DNA from: Dimorphilus gyrociliatus
Lineage: Eukaryota > Annelida > Polychaeta > Dinophilidae
Direction: 5' to 3'
NCBI GenBank assembly: GCA_904063045.1
Contig: CAJFCJ010000003.1
Span: 1,922,001 to 1,986,000, forward strand
Length of the DNA stretch: 64,000 nucleotides
The translations under genes and the position numbers were made by a program. This document shows positions 48,901-59,047 of the stretch, one piece after another (position 1 is the first letter of the stretch; the number at the start of each line of letters is the position of its first letter). The notes beneath the pieces are model-generated. The model had not been told where the DNA came from and did no database searches. It was given only the letters and a program-made list of their open reading frames with translations.

Positions 48901-50166
48901 CTTTTAAAAATTAACAGATATTCGAATATTTTACATCGTGCATGGAATATGGTATAAAGAAAGCCAAGGAAGAAGGGAGGTTTGTTTGCTTATACTTTTG
49001 AAGATTTAATCTCTTAAAATTCCAATAGATATGCAGCTGGTTTTCTCGATATAACAGCCTCATCTATAGCCATTTCGGATGGTCCAAGGAGAATATTTGA
49101 TCATCTATTGAATATTAAAATTGAGTTAGCTTATAATTGCATTTAGTATTAAGAATATAGCGGTTTTTGATTATTGGGCTTTATCTTTGATAGACACATT
49201 TCATTGGAAATAGACAGAGGAATGAGTTGGGATTCAGCTTTAAATCGTTTAAAATTGACTTCAAATACAGGAGATGAAGGCTTTTTTATTTCTAAAAGAG
49301 ACATTTACGGCAGAAAACGAATAGTCCTTGCTACTCTGAAGAATTCCGGAGATAACATTGTGATAATTTCCAGGTTTAAGAAATACTTTCTTTCTATGAA
49401 AATATGCTGATCTTTCTTACAGACCATCTACTGGAGCTTCTAAATCAGAAGAACGTCTCAACGACTTTCAAAAACGCTATAAACGATTGAATAAACTTTC
49501 AGAAGCTAAGGAATACTGGGAAGAGGAACACAATCGAAGCGCTTCTGAGTGCATTCATGGAGCTTCATGTAGACTGATTTCGTGCACAAGTAAGTCTGAA
49601 AGTCTTTGATATTAAATTTAATATTACTGATCATAAACAGTTGGAAAAAGGAAATACCAAATTGACTTGTTGTGTGGGGAAATTCTTCCAATACTTAATC
49701 AATTGGAAAACCTAGTCGCTCAGGCCAGCAGCATTCTCTCAAGAGCCGAAAGAACCGTTAGGGCAGTTAAAGTCCAATTAGAAAGTGGCGAGAGAATTAT
49801 TGGCGTTAGATTTCCAGCTCATCTCCTTAGAACAGCTTCTGAAAAGTTGACAGTAATATTGCATAATAAACATTATCAGTATTTTAATAAAATTATTATC
49901 TATAGTATAATGGGGCTGGTTTACAAGAGGAGACTGTAATGACAGTCAAAGATGCACTATTGAAAAAAGCATTTATGAAACCCCCATCCATTAAAGACTA
50001 TTTCAAAAGTAATTCAAAGAAGAGAAGAAGCACAGACACTCAACCAAGTGTAGATAAAAAACAAAAAAAACTGTCAAAATGTCCAGTCTGTAATGTCTCA
50101 TTTGACGATTCTGTAAAATGGACAACACAATCCATGAATGATCATATGGATAATTGTGTATTGTAA
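45947..50166 (+). CDS. SBNO: Strawberry-notch-type helicase with C-terminal UBZ-like finger (5' end unresolved)
   Basis: About 17 short exons. The order is that of [24 protein letters not shown], Walker A as [33 protein letters not shown] box at 46869-46880, [53 protein letters not shown], then the C-terminal helicase region [35 protein letters not shown] and the [11 protein letters not shown] block. The C-terminal segment [16 protein letters not shown] and [12 protein letters not shown] is also SBNO-like. After it, in frame through one short intron, come a PIP-box-like [10 protein letters not shown] and a zinc-finger-like CPVC...H-x3-C. SBNO proteins act in nuclear transcription and Notch/EGFR signalling. 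The first recognised exon opens at an acceptor with phase 1, so an upstream start exon is missing from this call. Confidence 0.88.
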
Positions 50167-50329
50167 ATGATTTAATACATTGTGTATTTTAATATACTAG
50201 AGTAAAATTTCAAGTTATTTCAACAAAGAGCGACTCTTAAGCACTATAAAGCACTTGCGACAGACAAAAATTATGCGGGCCTATGGTTACAAATAGCGCC
50301 ATCTATTCGAACGATCTTTGACCAAATCG

Positions 50330-51271
50330 ATGAGAGCAATGGAACTGATTGAGTCACCCCTATTCGGCCGGAATGTTTTTGACATGAGAACCTTCTGTGT
50401 GGTAACTGGGGCTAGCAAGGGATATGGAAAATGCATTGTAGATCATTTTTGCAAATTATTGGCTGCTGGTTCAGCTATGGTTTTAATAGCAAGGTCTGAG
50501 AGTTTATTACTGGATGTAAAGAATCAATTGGAGGCTGTACGATCTGAAATTCTGGTTGACATAAAAGCAACGGACTTATCTAAAGGCGATGAAGATACTT
50601 TTAAGGGTATTTTATTAAATTCTCTAAAAAATATTGGAAAGGCTGTAGAAGACTTCGATCAGGCTGTAATCGTACATAATGCTGCAAGTATGGGAGATAT
50701 AACTAAAAAAATGACTGAAATTGGAAGCTCTGGAAATATTAGAAAATATTTTGACTTAAATGTCACTTCCGTTATCAGTTTGAACCATGAATTTTTCAAA
50801 TTATTCAACAGGAAGACAGTGAAACAAGTCGTTGTCATCAATGTTACCTCAATATGTGCTATTCAGCCTTTTAAAACTTGGTCTTTATACTGTTCAGGTA
50901 GCTTTCCAAAAAATCTTATTCTTCCTTGATTGCATATCATGATTACAGGTAAAGCGTGTCGAGATATGCTATTTAGAACAATGGCTATAGAGGAACCAGA
51001 TATAAGGGTTTTAAATTGGGCTCCGGGACCATTGGATACAGATATGCAGGTACTAGCCCGGTCTCAAACTGGTGATACGGATTTAAAAGTTATGTTTGAA
51101 GGTTTGTGTCAACAGAAAAAATCTGTAATATACATAATTGTAATTTATTCAATAGATATGCATAATACGGGTAACCTTTTACCGTGTGAAGTTTCAGTAA
51201 AAAAGTTGGTTGAACTTTTGCAAGAAAATACTTGGGATACGGGATCGCATATTGATTTTTACGATATTTAG
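50330..51271 (+). CDS. SPR: Sepiapterin reductase
   Basis: Three exons (50330-50897, 50949-51101, 51156-51271) give 278 residues; a second in-frame ATG at 50339 is a possible start. Short-chain dehydrogenase that reduces 6-pyruvoyl-tetrahydropterin intermediates with NADPH in the last steps of BH4 synthesis, in the cytosol. The NADPH-binding glycine motif is TGASKGYG, the NNAG-like motif is HNAASMGD, the catalytic Ser is in VINVTSICAIQPFK, and Tyr/Lys sit in SLYCSGKACRDM, split by intron 1. LNWAPGPLDTDMQ and the terminal HIDFYDI are diagnostic of SPR rather than other SDRs. Only 163 bp follow the SBNO stop on the same strand. An AGATGGCGC element (minus strand, 50296-50304) lies 26 bp before the start. 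Confidence 0.95.
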
Positions 51272-51400
51272 AATTTTATTTGGTTAAAACTGAAGTCCTA
51301 ACACTTCAATCACATTTAGGGTTACCTAATTTAGGCCTACCCTGTTTCAAAGCTGCATATTTTTCAACAAGTAACTCATCTTATTAACTGTCAACAGTTC

Positions 51401-51406
51401 AATAAA
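51401..51406 (+). terminator. Candidate polyadenylation signal of SPR
   Basis: AATAAA 130 bp past the SPR stop and only 41 bp before the RECQL5 stop on the other strand, so the two 3' UTRs probably overlap. Confidence 0.5.
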
Positions 51407-51446
51407 AAACATAATAATACTACGCGAAACATTATTCTTGTACATT

Positions 51447-54303
51447 TTATTTTATATTTAATTCTTTCGCCTGAATGGATGATGATATCACTTTACAATT
51501 TCTGAAAAGCTTTTTCACAATATTCTTAGCCGCCACTAAAACAAACAATTGAGGATATGAAAATACTATCATATAATATCATGAAAATTAACTTACTCTT
51601 GGTAGAAAGCTCCGGTGAGTCAAGTAGCCGATGCGTTAAAGTTCTTGCAACATCCTTAAAAACTATCTTATTCAGTAGCCTCTTCTTTTCATAGTACGGC
51701 TCCAATAATTTTACGATGTATTTTCCAAGCTCATCTTTCTTCAACTGTGGAACTTCTGTGCTCATCTTTGAATCCTCGGTACCAAGTTTTGGCTGCTCTA
51801 TCTGCGCCTTAGAAGCTGTAGTCTGTAAATGAGAAATCTTTGTCCTTGGCTTTTCATTTGATTCTACGCCAGTTTCTGTTTCTGATTTCGGAAATTCTAC
51901 CTTTGACTTTTTGGATGGTGCATCCGGGGTAGTCTAAAAATTTATGAATACTAGTTGGAAATATGATGAAAAATTTGAAACATTTCTTACGGGTTGATGT
52001 AATCGCTTTTTGTCTACTGTTGAGTCAATTTCGGGGCTGTTGTTTCCATTTTCAAAAAAATATGAGACAGGATTTATTTTGATGGGTTGTGTTAATAAAT
52101 CACAAGTCTTTGTTTCAGTTTCTTCAATCAACAGACTTGGATCTCCCAGCTGTTGATCAATATCATCTATTTCCGAGTAAGTCCTAGCTGATTTTATTAG
52201 TTCTCCCTGGATTGTTAAATTTCTAATACTTTTTATTTTTTTCATTACGTTCGACCTGTACATTGTTATATTACTCGTACTCATAAATATAGAATGTTCT
52301 TCCTTCACAGATAATTCTTGAAGCTTATCAAGTTGGCCAAAGTTTTGCAAGTTTTCCGTTAGAGCTTCAGTTATTAGTTTTAGGGATCCCTCTCTTATGG
52401 CCACAGTCATTTTGGGAATTTTCTGTGAGTTTGCATCTAATAGCAAACAGTTGACGGATGGTGGAATCCACTCGTTCTTTACCTGAGGCTTACGTTTAGC
52501 CAACTCTTCTTGTATAAATTTTGTTCTCTCTAGTTTTTCTTTTGCTTCTTCTCTCTCGGCTTTTAGACGTTGATTCTGATCATCTGAATTATCATAATCC
52601 CAATCGCCTCCTTTTCTACCTCCTCCGTAAAATTCATTTTCATCAAAATTACAGTTCTCTACTGATCTGCTATTATATTCCCTACTTCCAAATCGCAAAA
52701 ACTGCTCGGCAGATTTTCTTACCTCATCTTTGTTTCGGCAGAAGTCACAGTTCTGATTACAATTAGGAATGTCATCGGAAAAATATTTGGCTATTCCTTG
52801 ATGTCGACACATTGGATACTCAATAGATTTGATCAGGTGAGAAAAACTCTCTTTAGTAATCTTTCCTCTGTGATCATTGACTTTTCCCTAAATTAAATAT
52901 TGAAAATATTAGAAAAAATACTATAAAGATTTTAAATACCTTGGGTCTTTCATGGATTTCCTTCTGTATTAAATAGCTGACTGTATCTCGATCTCGTTTT
53001 CCATAATACAATCGGCAAAAAGATTGTTTACCATCTCTTCCTGCCCTCCCAGATTCTTGGTAGTAGGAAGCCATAGATTTTGGGACCGACCAATGAACGA
53101 CGAATCGAACGTTAGCTTTATCTACACCCATTCCAAAACTAATAGTTGCTGCAATAACAGGAACTTTACCATCTACCCAATCTTCTTGGACTGCTTGTCT
53201 TTCTTTTCCAGACAACCCAGCATGATAAGCCCTACAAGGGAATCCCTGCTTTTCCAGATTAGCAGATACTTCATCACACTCTGCTCGAGTTCGGCAATAA
53301 ATTATACCTGCACCATATTTACCCTAAAATATAACATAATGCATCTAAGAAAATTAACGACAAGTTACAATATACCCAATCAATCTTAGCTGCATCATAC
53401 TTTTTGTGCAAACTTAACGAGGAATGAATAAAACTTATTAGATTATCATATATGTTGTCAATTAGATCTTTGAAAACCACTTCATAAAATAAGTTCGATC
53501 GGAAGCAGCTGGCTTTGAAAACTGAGACAGGTCTGCGCAATCTGTTTCCATGGGCAATGAATAAGAGTGTTAAAAAGTAGCTTTATGCTTACTTTAAAGA
53601 CATCAAAATGTCATCTGTTACTTTAGGAGTTGCCGTAGCAGTTAAAGCTAGACAGCTTACATTTTTCAAGCATTTCTCCCTAAATTCCCCAACTTTCAAG
53701 TAGTCAGGTCTGAAGTCATGCCCCCATTGGGAAACACAATGGGCTTCATCAACCACTAAGTAAGAAACTTTTCCTCTGTTGTTTAAATCCACCGCAATGG
53801 ACTGTTACAAAAAATTATAGTAATATAAAAAATGATATTTAAGTTGTAATTTTGATTAGATACTTGAAACAGTTTTGTTGCTGCTTGTTCAGGAGTAATA
53901 TAGAGTAATTTAATTTTTGGTGTATTACTTTTCAGGTCTTCAAGAACTTTTTCTTTTTCACTGTTTGTTAGTTTAGAATTATATGTGCTGGCTTCTATTT
54001 GTAACTTTTTGAGATGAGAAACTTGATCTTGTATCAGCGCAATGAGAGGAGATATAACAATAGCCGTTCCGGTCTTAACAACAGCAGGTAGTTGATAGCA
54101 AAGCGATTTTCCAGCCCCAGTGGGCATAGATATAAATACATCAGAAGCATCTAGTCAATCAATAGCTTTGAGCGATAAAACAGAAATGTATATATAAATA
54201 ACTTACTCTTTATTACGGCTTCTACTGCTCTTTCCTGGAGATTCGTTTTAAATTCTTTATGTCCAAAAATAGAGTTCAAAGTAGATCTTGTGTCTAAATT
54301 CAT
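51447..54303 (-). CDS. RECQL5: RECQL5 DNA helicase
   Basis: Eight exons (54303-54207, 54150-53864, 53801-53593, 53541-53376, 53323-52940, 52887-51991, 51933-51597, 51535-51447) join to 822 codons; human RECQL5 is 991 residues. RecQ motifs are intact: [28 protein letters not shown] (I), DEAH box in [51 protein letters not shown] and [12 protein letters not shown]. Zinc-binding cysteines follow (MCRHQ...CNQNCDFC). The RECQL5-specific part has [10 protein letters not shown], the KIX-like [20 protein letters not shown], and a C-terminal SRI-like helix bundle ([30 protein letters not shown]) for RNA polymerase II binding. Role: suppresses recombination and limits transcription-linked damage. It is convergent with SPR. 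Confidence 0.96.
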
Positions 54304-54816
54304 TTTAAATTAAGTTTGTTTCTGTATTTTCAAGTTATCAAAGGTAATTGTGAAATCCATGAAATATGGACATTGCAATAGTGTTTGCTGGGAATAAAAT
54401 TGAAACTTGTGGAACTTAATTTTGCCGCTACTTTTCTTTTCGCATAAACACATTTAGAGTTATATGTTATTCTTAGTTTTTGTAATCTCTCTTCAAAAAA
54501 TAACCGTATTTATACTATTTCGAATTTGATATTTAGTTAATCTCGTATCTTGTAGGCCCAAGTTAAGTTTAATTTATTAATTAAAGAAAAAAACTTGCTC
54601 TTAATAGGTTATTTCGATTATGCACATTAGAAATATAACCACATAGGAGAACGGCCTTATGAATGCAAATATTGTATGTCTATAGAAATTTGTATTGAAG
54701 TATACTACTCACTGTTTCTTATTTTAGCTAGACGTGCTATTTCTGTAGTTTTTGTCGAAATCTCGGCCTCTATATATGAATGAATCATTTGAATAGAAAA
54801 AATCTCAGGAAGAGGA
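54304..54816. promoter_or_regulatory. Divergent region RECQL5 / carboxypeptidase
   Basis: 513 bp between divergent start codons. AT-rich; no specific motif recognised. Confidence 0.35.
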
Positions 54817-56472
54817 ATGACTACTGTCGTTTACCTTTTATTTGTTCTCATTGCAAATTCTCATCAGATAAAAAAAAATTATGAAAAGTGAAGATCTTCA
54901 AATTTTTTTAAATTCATAATTGCTATTAAACGTTTTTTATGCCTAATCAAGTTACGAGAAGATACGATTTATCTGTGATATTAACAACCAGAGTTTCAAT
55001 CTGCCTACAAGCTTACAAACGTGTGCTGATATTGATATTTGGTATTTTGGCGTTGAGAACGACAGTATAAAATGTGATTTTCAGATGAAAAAAAATCAAA
55101 CATGCCTGCAGAAAGTCGCTCGGTTAAGTAATTGCTCGGTGGCAGACAGGAAGAATTTACAGAAGTATTTCTTATACTTTTTTCAAATTTTCACTATTTG
55201 ATAATTTGATAAACTAGTTTGATAGATTTAGAATCGATTGATCTTATTAATTCTCCCTCTGTTAAAATTTACCAAGAGTCAAGATTGCTTAATTCGTACC
55301 CTGAGTGGTCTCAGGTACAATAAATGTAGATATGGAAAGTTTCTTATCCAAATGATGTTATATTTTTTAAGATCGAGGAGTGGTTGCGTGAAATGGGTAT
55401 TAAAAAATTTGTAACGCTTCATCAGATAGGAAAGACTCATGAAGGCAGAAATATTCTGCTTCTTCAAATTGGTGAAAATAATGGCGACAAGCCTGAAATT
55501 TTTATTGATGGAGCACTTCATGCAAGAGAATGGATCAGCGTCGTGACAGTCTTAAATATTGCTGACAGAGTAAGTGATCAAGGAGTTAATTGATCTATAT
55601 ATTCATAATAGTTGAAATAGTTAATTAGAGCCTATGAAGCTAAAGATGATGATTATTATGAATTAAGTCATAACATAGTTTGGTATGTTATTCCGGTGGT
55701 TAACGTTGATGGTTACGTCTACTCTCATACGACTGTAAGTGCAAATTGACTGAATTATAAGTTTTTCATGTCCAAGTGACCTGTAGGAAAGACTCTGGAG
55801 GAAAAACAGAAGATTGCCACCCCACAGATCTAATTGCTACGGAGTAGATCTCAATAGAAATTGGAATATATCTTGGTCTGGATATGGATCTGAAAATTAT
55901 GCTTGTTCCAATATTTATCATGGACCTGAGCCTAATTCAGAGCCGGAAGTGAAAGCCATAATTTCATACCTAGAGAAAAGAAAAGCTCACTTGAAAGCTT
56001 ATTTATCTTTTCATAGTTATGGTCAGCTTATTATTTACCCATATTCATATGATATAAAAAAGGAACCCAGAAATATTGAACAGCTCGTTCGTATTGTTTG
56101 CAAATATCGCTTCCTAGTAGTTCAAGCATTTACTTAAATATTTATTTTAGAAAAAAGTATCTAAAAATTTATCGAAGGAAACAGATGGACGTTATGCTAA
56201 CGGCAAAGCTTCAGAAACTCTTTGTACGTTTTTTTCATTATAAACAGGTATAAACAACTAGTTTTTCAGATTTATTTTCTGGTAGTTCAACGGACTGGGC
56301 AGCTCATCACTTAAAAATTCCTTATACATTCACTATCGAATTAAGAGATACTGGTTTCTATGGATTCTTGTTACCTAGTAGATATATTACACCAACTGTA
56401 CAAGAATCTTTAAAAATAATCAAGGTTCTATCGCGAACGATTATTGACGAAAATAATATTATATCAGAGTAA
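54817..56472 (+). CDS. M14A zinc carboxypeptidase (pro-carboxypeptidase A/B type)
   Basis: Secreted metallo-carboxypeptidase. Exon 1 encodes a signal peptide (MTTVVYLLFVLIANSHQ). The next exon (about 54953-55124) encodes part of the activation propeptide (ADIDIWYFGVENDSIKCDF). The catalytic domain has the zinc site HAREWIS (His69/Glu72 of bovine CPA), NVDGYVYSHT, substrate-binding CYGVDLNRNW (Arg145), the third zinc ligand in SFHSYGQLIIYPYS (His196) and catalytic Glu270 in TIELRDTGFYGF. By alignment to SIDWSY of CPA the specificity position 255 is Thr (GSSTDWAA), so A-like rather than Asp255 B-like. Start, propeptide exon boundaries and a short intron at 55579-55627 are my own joins; the catalytic exons are firm. 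It is convergent with SMYD5, 109 bp between stops. Confidence 0.88.
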
Positions 56473-56581
56473 ATAACCTTAGAATTTTAGAGTTTGCGAA
56501 AAATTAAGATTTATTTACAACAGAAAGTCTTTAATTTCTCAAATTTGGAGTTTTGTCGTCAATTGCTTTTGGTAGACCTAC

Positions 56582-58076
56582 CTAATTTTCCATATTTTCA
56601 TCCGACTCATCATCATCTGAACTCTCATCGGTCTCGTCATCTTGATCGGTTGTGCATTTGTTGCATTGACAAAGGAACATATAATTTTCTAACAGGATCT
56701 GTTGGCGAGTGGCTTTACTCCTTCGCAGCTGACAATCGTCTAAATAGCTAATTTCAATTTCTTCTCCAGACTGTAAACTTAAATATTCAATAAAACTATT
56801 ACTAAGTATCGTGCAATTATTGTACCTCAATATCCTTAGTTGCAACAAGTTGTAGAGTATGATTCCCATATGGAAACTGAACCTCCGCATTTGGAGTACA
56901 GCTGTGATTGCAACAGCTATGTAATGAGTACAAACCAGAGCCTTCACAGTTTAAAAAATGTCCGTTTACTTCATTCATCTTTTCATAAATTTGATCAATA
57001 AGTAAATCTAAGGCTGTTTTATCGGATTCTGGCAATTCCAAGTCTTCGACATTTTTTACCCATGTTCCAAAAGAACTTGTCCCAACTCCTTGTCCATTTC
57101 TCCCGATAAGACATAAAAATTTTTGGGTACCTTCAATTGAAAATATCTCTGATAAATCTTCATCAAAAAGGGCCTCTCTTAATTCGCTATTAACCATAGT
57201 TTGTATTTCCTAAAGAGAACATATTTTATTACTTCAATTTGAAAAAAAGAATATTTAAACTACCGAAAATTGATTTCCAAGTAATTTATGAACATACTGC
57301 TGTTCTTGATCTGAAGTATCATGAACGAAAGACAGGAATTCTTGAAACATAAGCTTAGGGTTTTCAGCCTATTTCAAATTAATAAAGTTTTCCTTTAAAG
57401 TTTACAATAGAATACCAACTTGTCGAATCCGAGCTATCATTCTAGCAATAAGTAAAATATTGCATGTTTCCGGAGGATAATGAGAATTTCTATGTCAGAA
57501 AAAAATTGTAGGTACTACAGTTGTTTTCAAAAATATCCGTTTTTCAATTATTAAACTCACTTCCAAATTTCTTGTAGTTTGTTTAACGAAGAAGAGGGAG
57601 AGGACAGCATGTCGCATAGCATTCTATGATATAATTGGTAGGCTTGTGTTTGGCATTCTTGACTACAGTATTCCGCCTGAAGGTATATGTTCAATCGTTT
57701 TTATTTTAATAGTGAAAAAATCTACCTGGCATTTTTGGCACTGTGTATGCCTTTCTTTAGTTACAGAGCATTGTTCTTTAAACGGTAGGGCCAACTCAGG
57801 ATCATTAGTTAATCTTTTTGCATTTTCTTCCGCAGTCTCTAGAGGTTTCATGCAATGATCACACGCTTTGTATTTATATAGTTTATTCCAGGCGAATTGA
57901 CAGCTGATTAATGGTTCTTCAGAGAATATCTCTGCGCCCTTCGGTATAAAGCATCGAGCAACTAATAATTTACCCTGAACAAAGCAAAACAATAAATGGA
58001 TTGCTGACGCTAATATTTATCTAAATACTTTTCCTGATTCACTATATTGTTTTTCATAGCGTAAATTTCCCTCCAT
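56582..58076 (-). CDS. SMYD5: SMYD5 SET/MYND lysine methyltransferase
   Basis: Seven exons (58076-58029, 57974-57726, 57676-57561, 57489-57420, 57368-57264, 57209-56826, 56770-56582) give 386 residues. A split SET domain ([20 protein letters not shown]) is interrupted by a MYND-type zinc region ([21 protein letters not shown]). SET-C follows: [20 protein letters not shown] with [11 protein letters not shown], and [20 protein letters not shown], then post-SET cysteines CQCNKC. The acidic tail ([15 protein letters not shown]) is the hallmark of SMYD5. It matches vertebrate SMYD5 along the whole length and lacks the TPR-like domain of SMYD1-4. Vertebrate SMYD5 is reported to methylate histone H4K20 or ribosomal substrates. 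It is divergent from PBDC1 with 261 bp between starts. Confidence 0.95.
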
Positions 58077-58337
58077 GGCACGTTTTATTTTTGAAGTTTT
58101 ACTTGAGAAAACAGAGGACGAAGCACGTGTTTGTCAGAAAATAATAATAGAACAAGTCACTCTTTAACTTACAGTGTTTGTGTGACGCCCTCTATCTTCC
58201 AGAAGAAATGATCAAAAAATATATATTTAAATGTTACCAACTGTTAGGTGTCGCTAGTAGACTTTTTAATTACAAATTGAAGCTATCTCTCATGCTTTAA
58301 ACTGTTCTTTAATATCGTTCACTTAAAGATTACCCAA
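58077..58337. promoter_or_regulatory. Bidirectional promoter SMYD5 / PBDC1
   Basis: 261 bp between divergent start codons. Includes CGCCCTCTATCTTCC (58193-58207), a weak CTCF-like element on minus. Function inferred from arrangement. Confidence 0.45.
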
Positions 58338-58993
58338 ATGGTAGGTTGAATGTTTTAATAATTGTAATTGGAGTTACATTTATTTATTTCTAATTCATAC
58401 AGGATATTGGAAAGACTAAAGCAGAAGATTACGTTAATGATGTGAGTCCATTATAAAAATCTAATTGTACTTAAATAATTGAATATATTTCAGTCATCAC
58501 TTGAAATGCATTGGGCATTAAAAGCCTACCAGCATGCGGAAACATATCAGAACGTTAGTAAATAAATATTAAATCTTAGCAAGAATAATTTTAAAATATT
58601 TTAAAAGTTATTGGAGGCTGTGGGAGATACTAAAAGCTTAAAGCTAACAAAAATTGATGAACACCTATATGCAAATTTCGAAAAAGAATTTCCTGACTTC
58701 GAATTAAGCATCGTAGAAGAACAGAAAATAAAAACTAAAGAACAAAAAGAAAAATGGAGAAATTTTTGCAATCAGTATGAAAATTGTATACCAGAATGGA
58801 ACATGGGAACCCTATTGCGAAGTGATTGCTCTAAGGGCGTAAGCCCGGATAATACATTTATTGGTAAGCAGCTCATACTTTATTAGAACCTATTCAAACT
58901 CTTGTTTTTAATATTTTAGTGCCCAGGATACAATTCTTAACTATTGAAGTTGCTAGAAATCGACGAGGATTAAATAAAAAAATTGGATCATAG
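58338..58993 (+). CDS. PBDC1: PBDC1 (polysaccharide biosynthesis domain-containing 1)
   Basis: Small cytosolic protein of about 160 residues in five exons. The core matches human PBDC1: SSLEMHWALKAYQHAETYQN (human IEMAWAMRAMQHAEVYYK), LKLTKIDEHLYANFEKEF, KWRNFCNQYENCIPEWNMGT, LLRSDCSKG, and VPRIQFLTIEVARNRRGLNK. Exon 1 appears to hold only the start codon: ATG at 58338-58340 is followed at once by GTAGGT, and the next exon (from about 58403) reads DIGKTKAEDYVND. The acidic Lys/Glu tail of vertebrate PBDC1 is absent. Exact function of the family is poorly known. It is convergent with WDR44, 54 bp between stops. Confidence 0.9.
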
Positions 58994-59047
58994 CACAAAT
59001 GTATTCGAAGACTCTTTAACCGTAAAATTTATAAAAACCTAACCAAA

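Noticed and set aside
45947-51271. SBNO-SPR operon
   Set aside because: Same strand and 163 bp apart, but no splice-leader acceptor signature is evident and a promoter-like AGATGGCGC lies directly before SPR.
55800-56472. Carboxypeptidase B specificity from an Asp counted at position 255
   Set aside because: Counting straight back from Glu270 gives a wrong register because of one inserted residue; aligning the DW pair puts Thr at 255.
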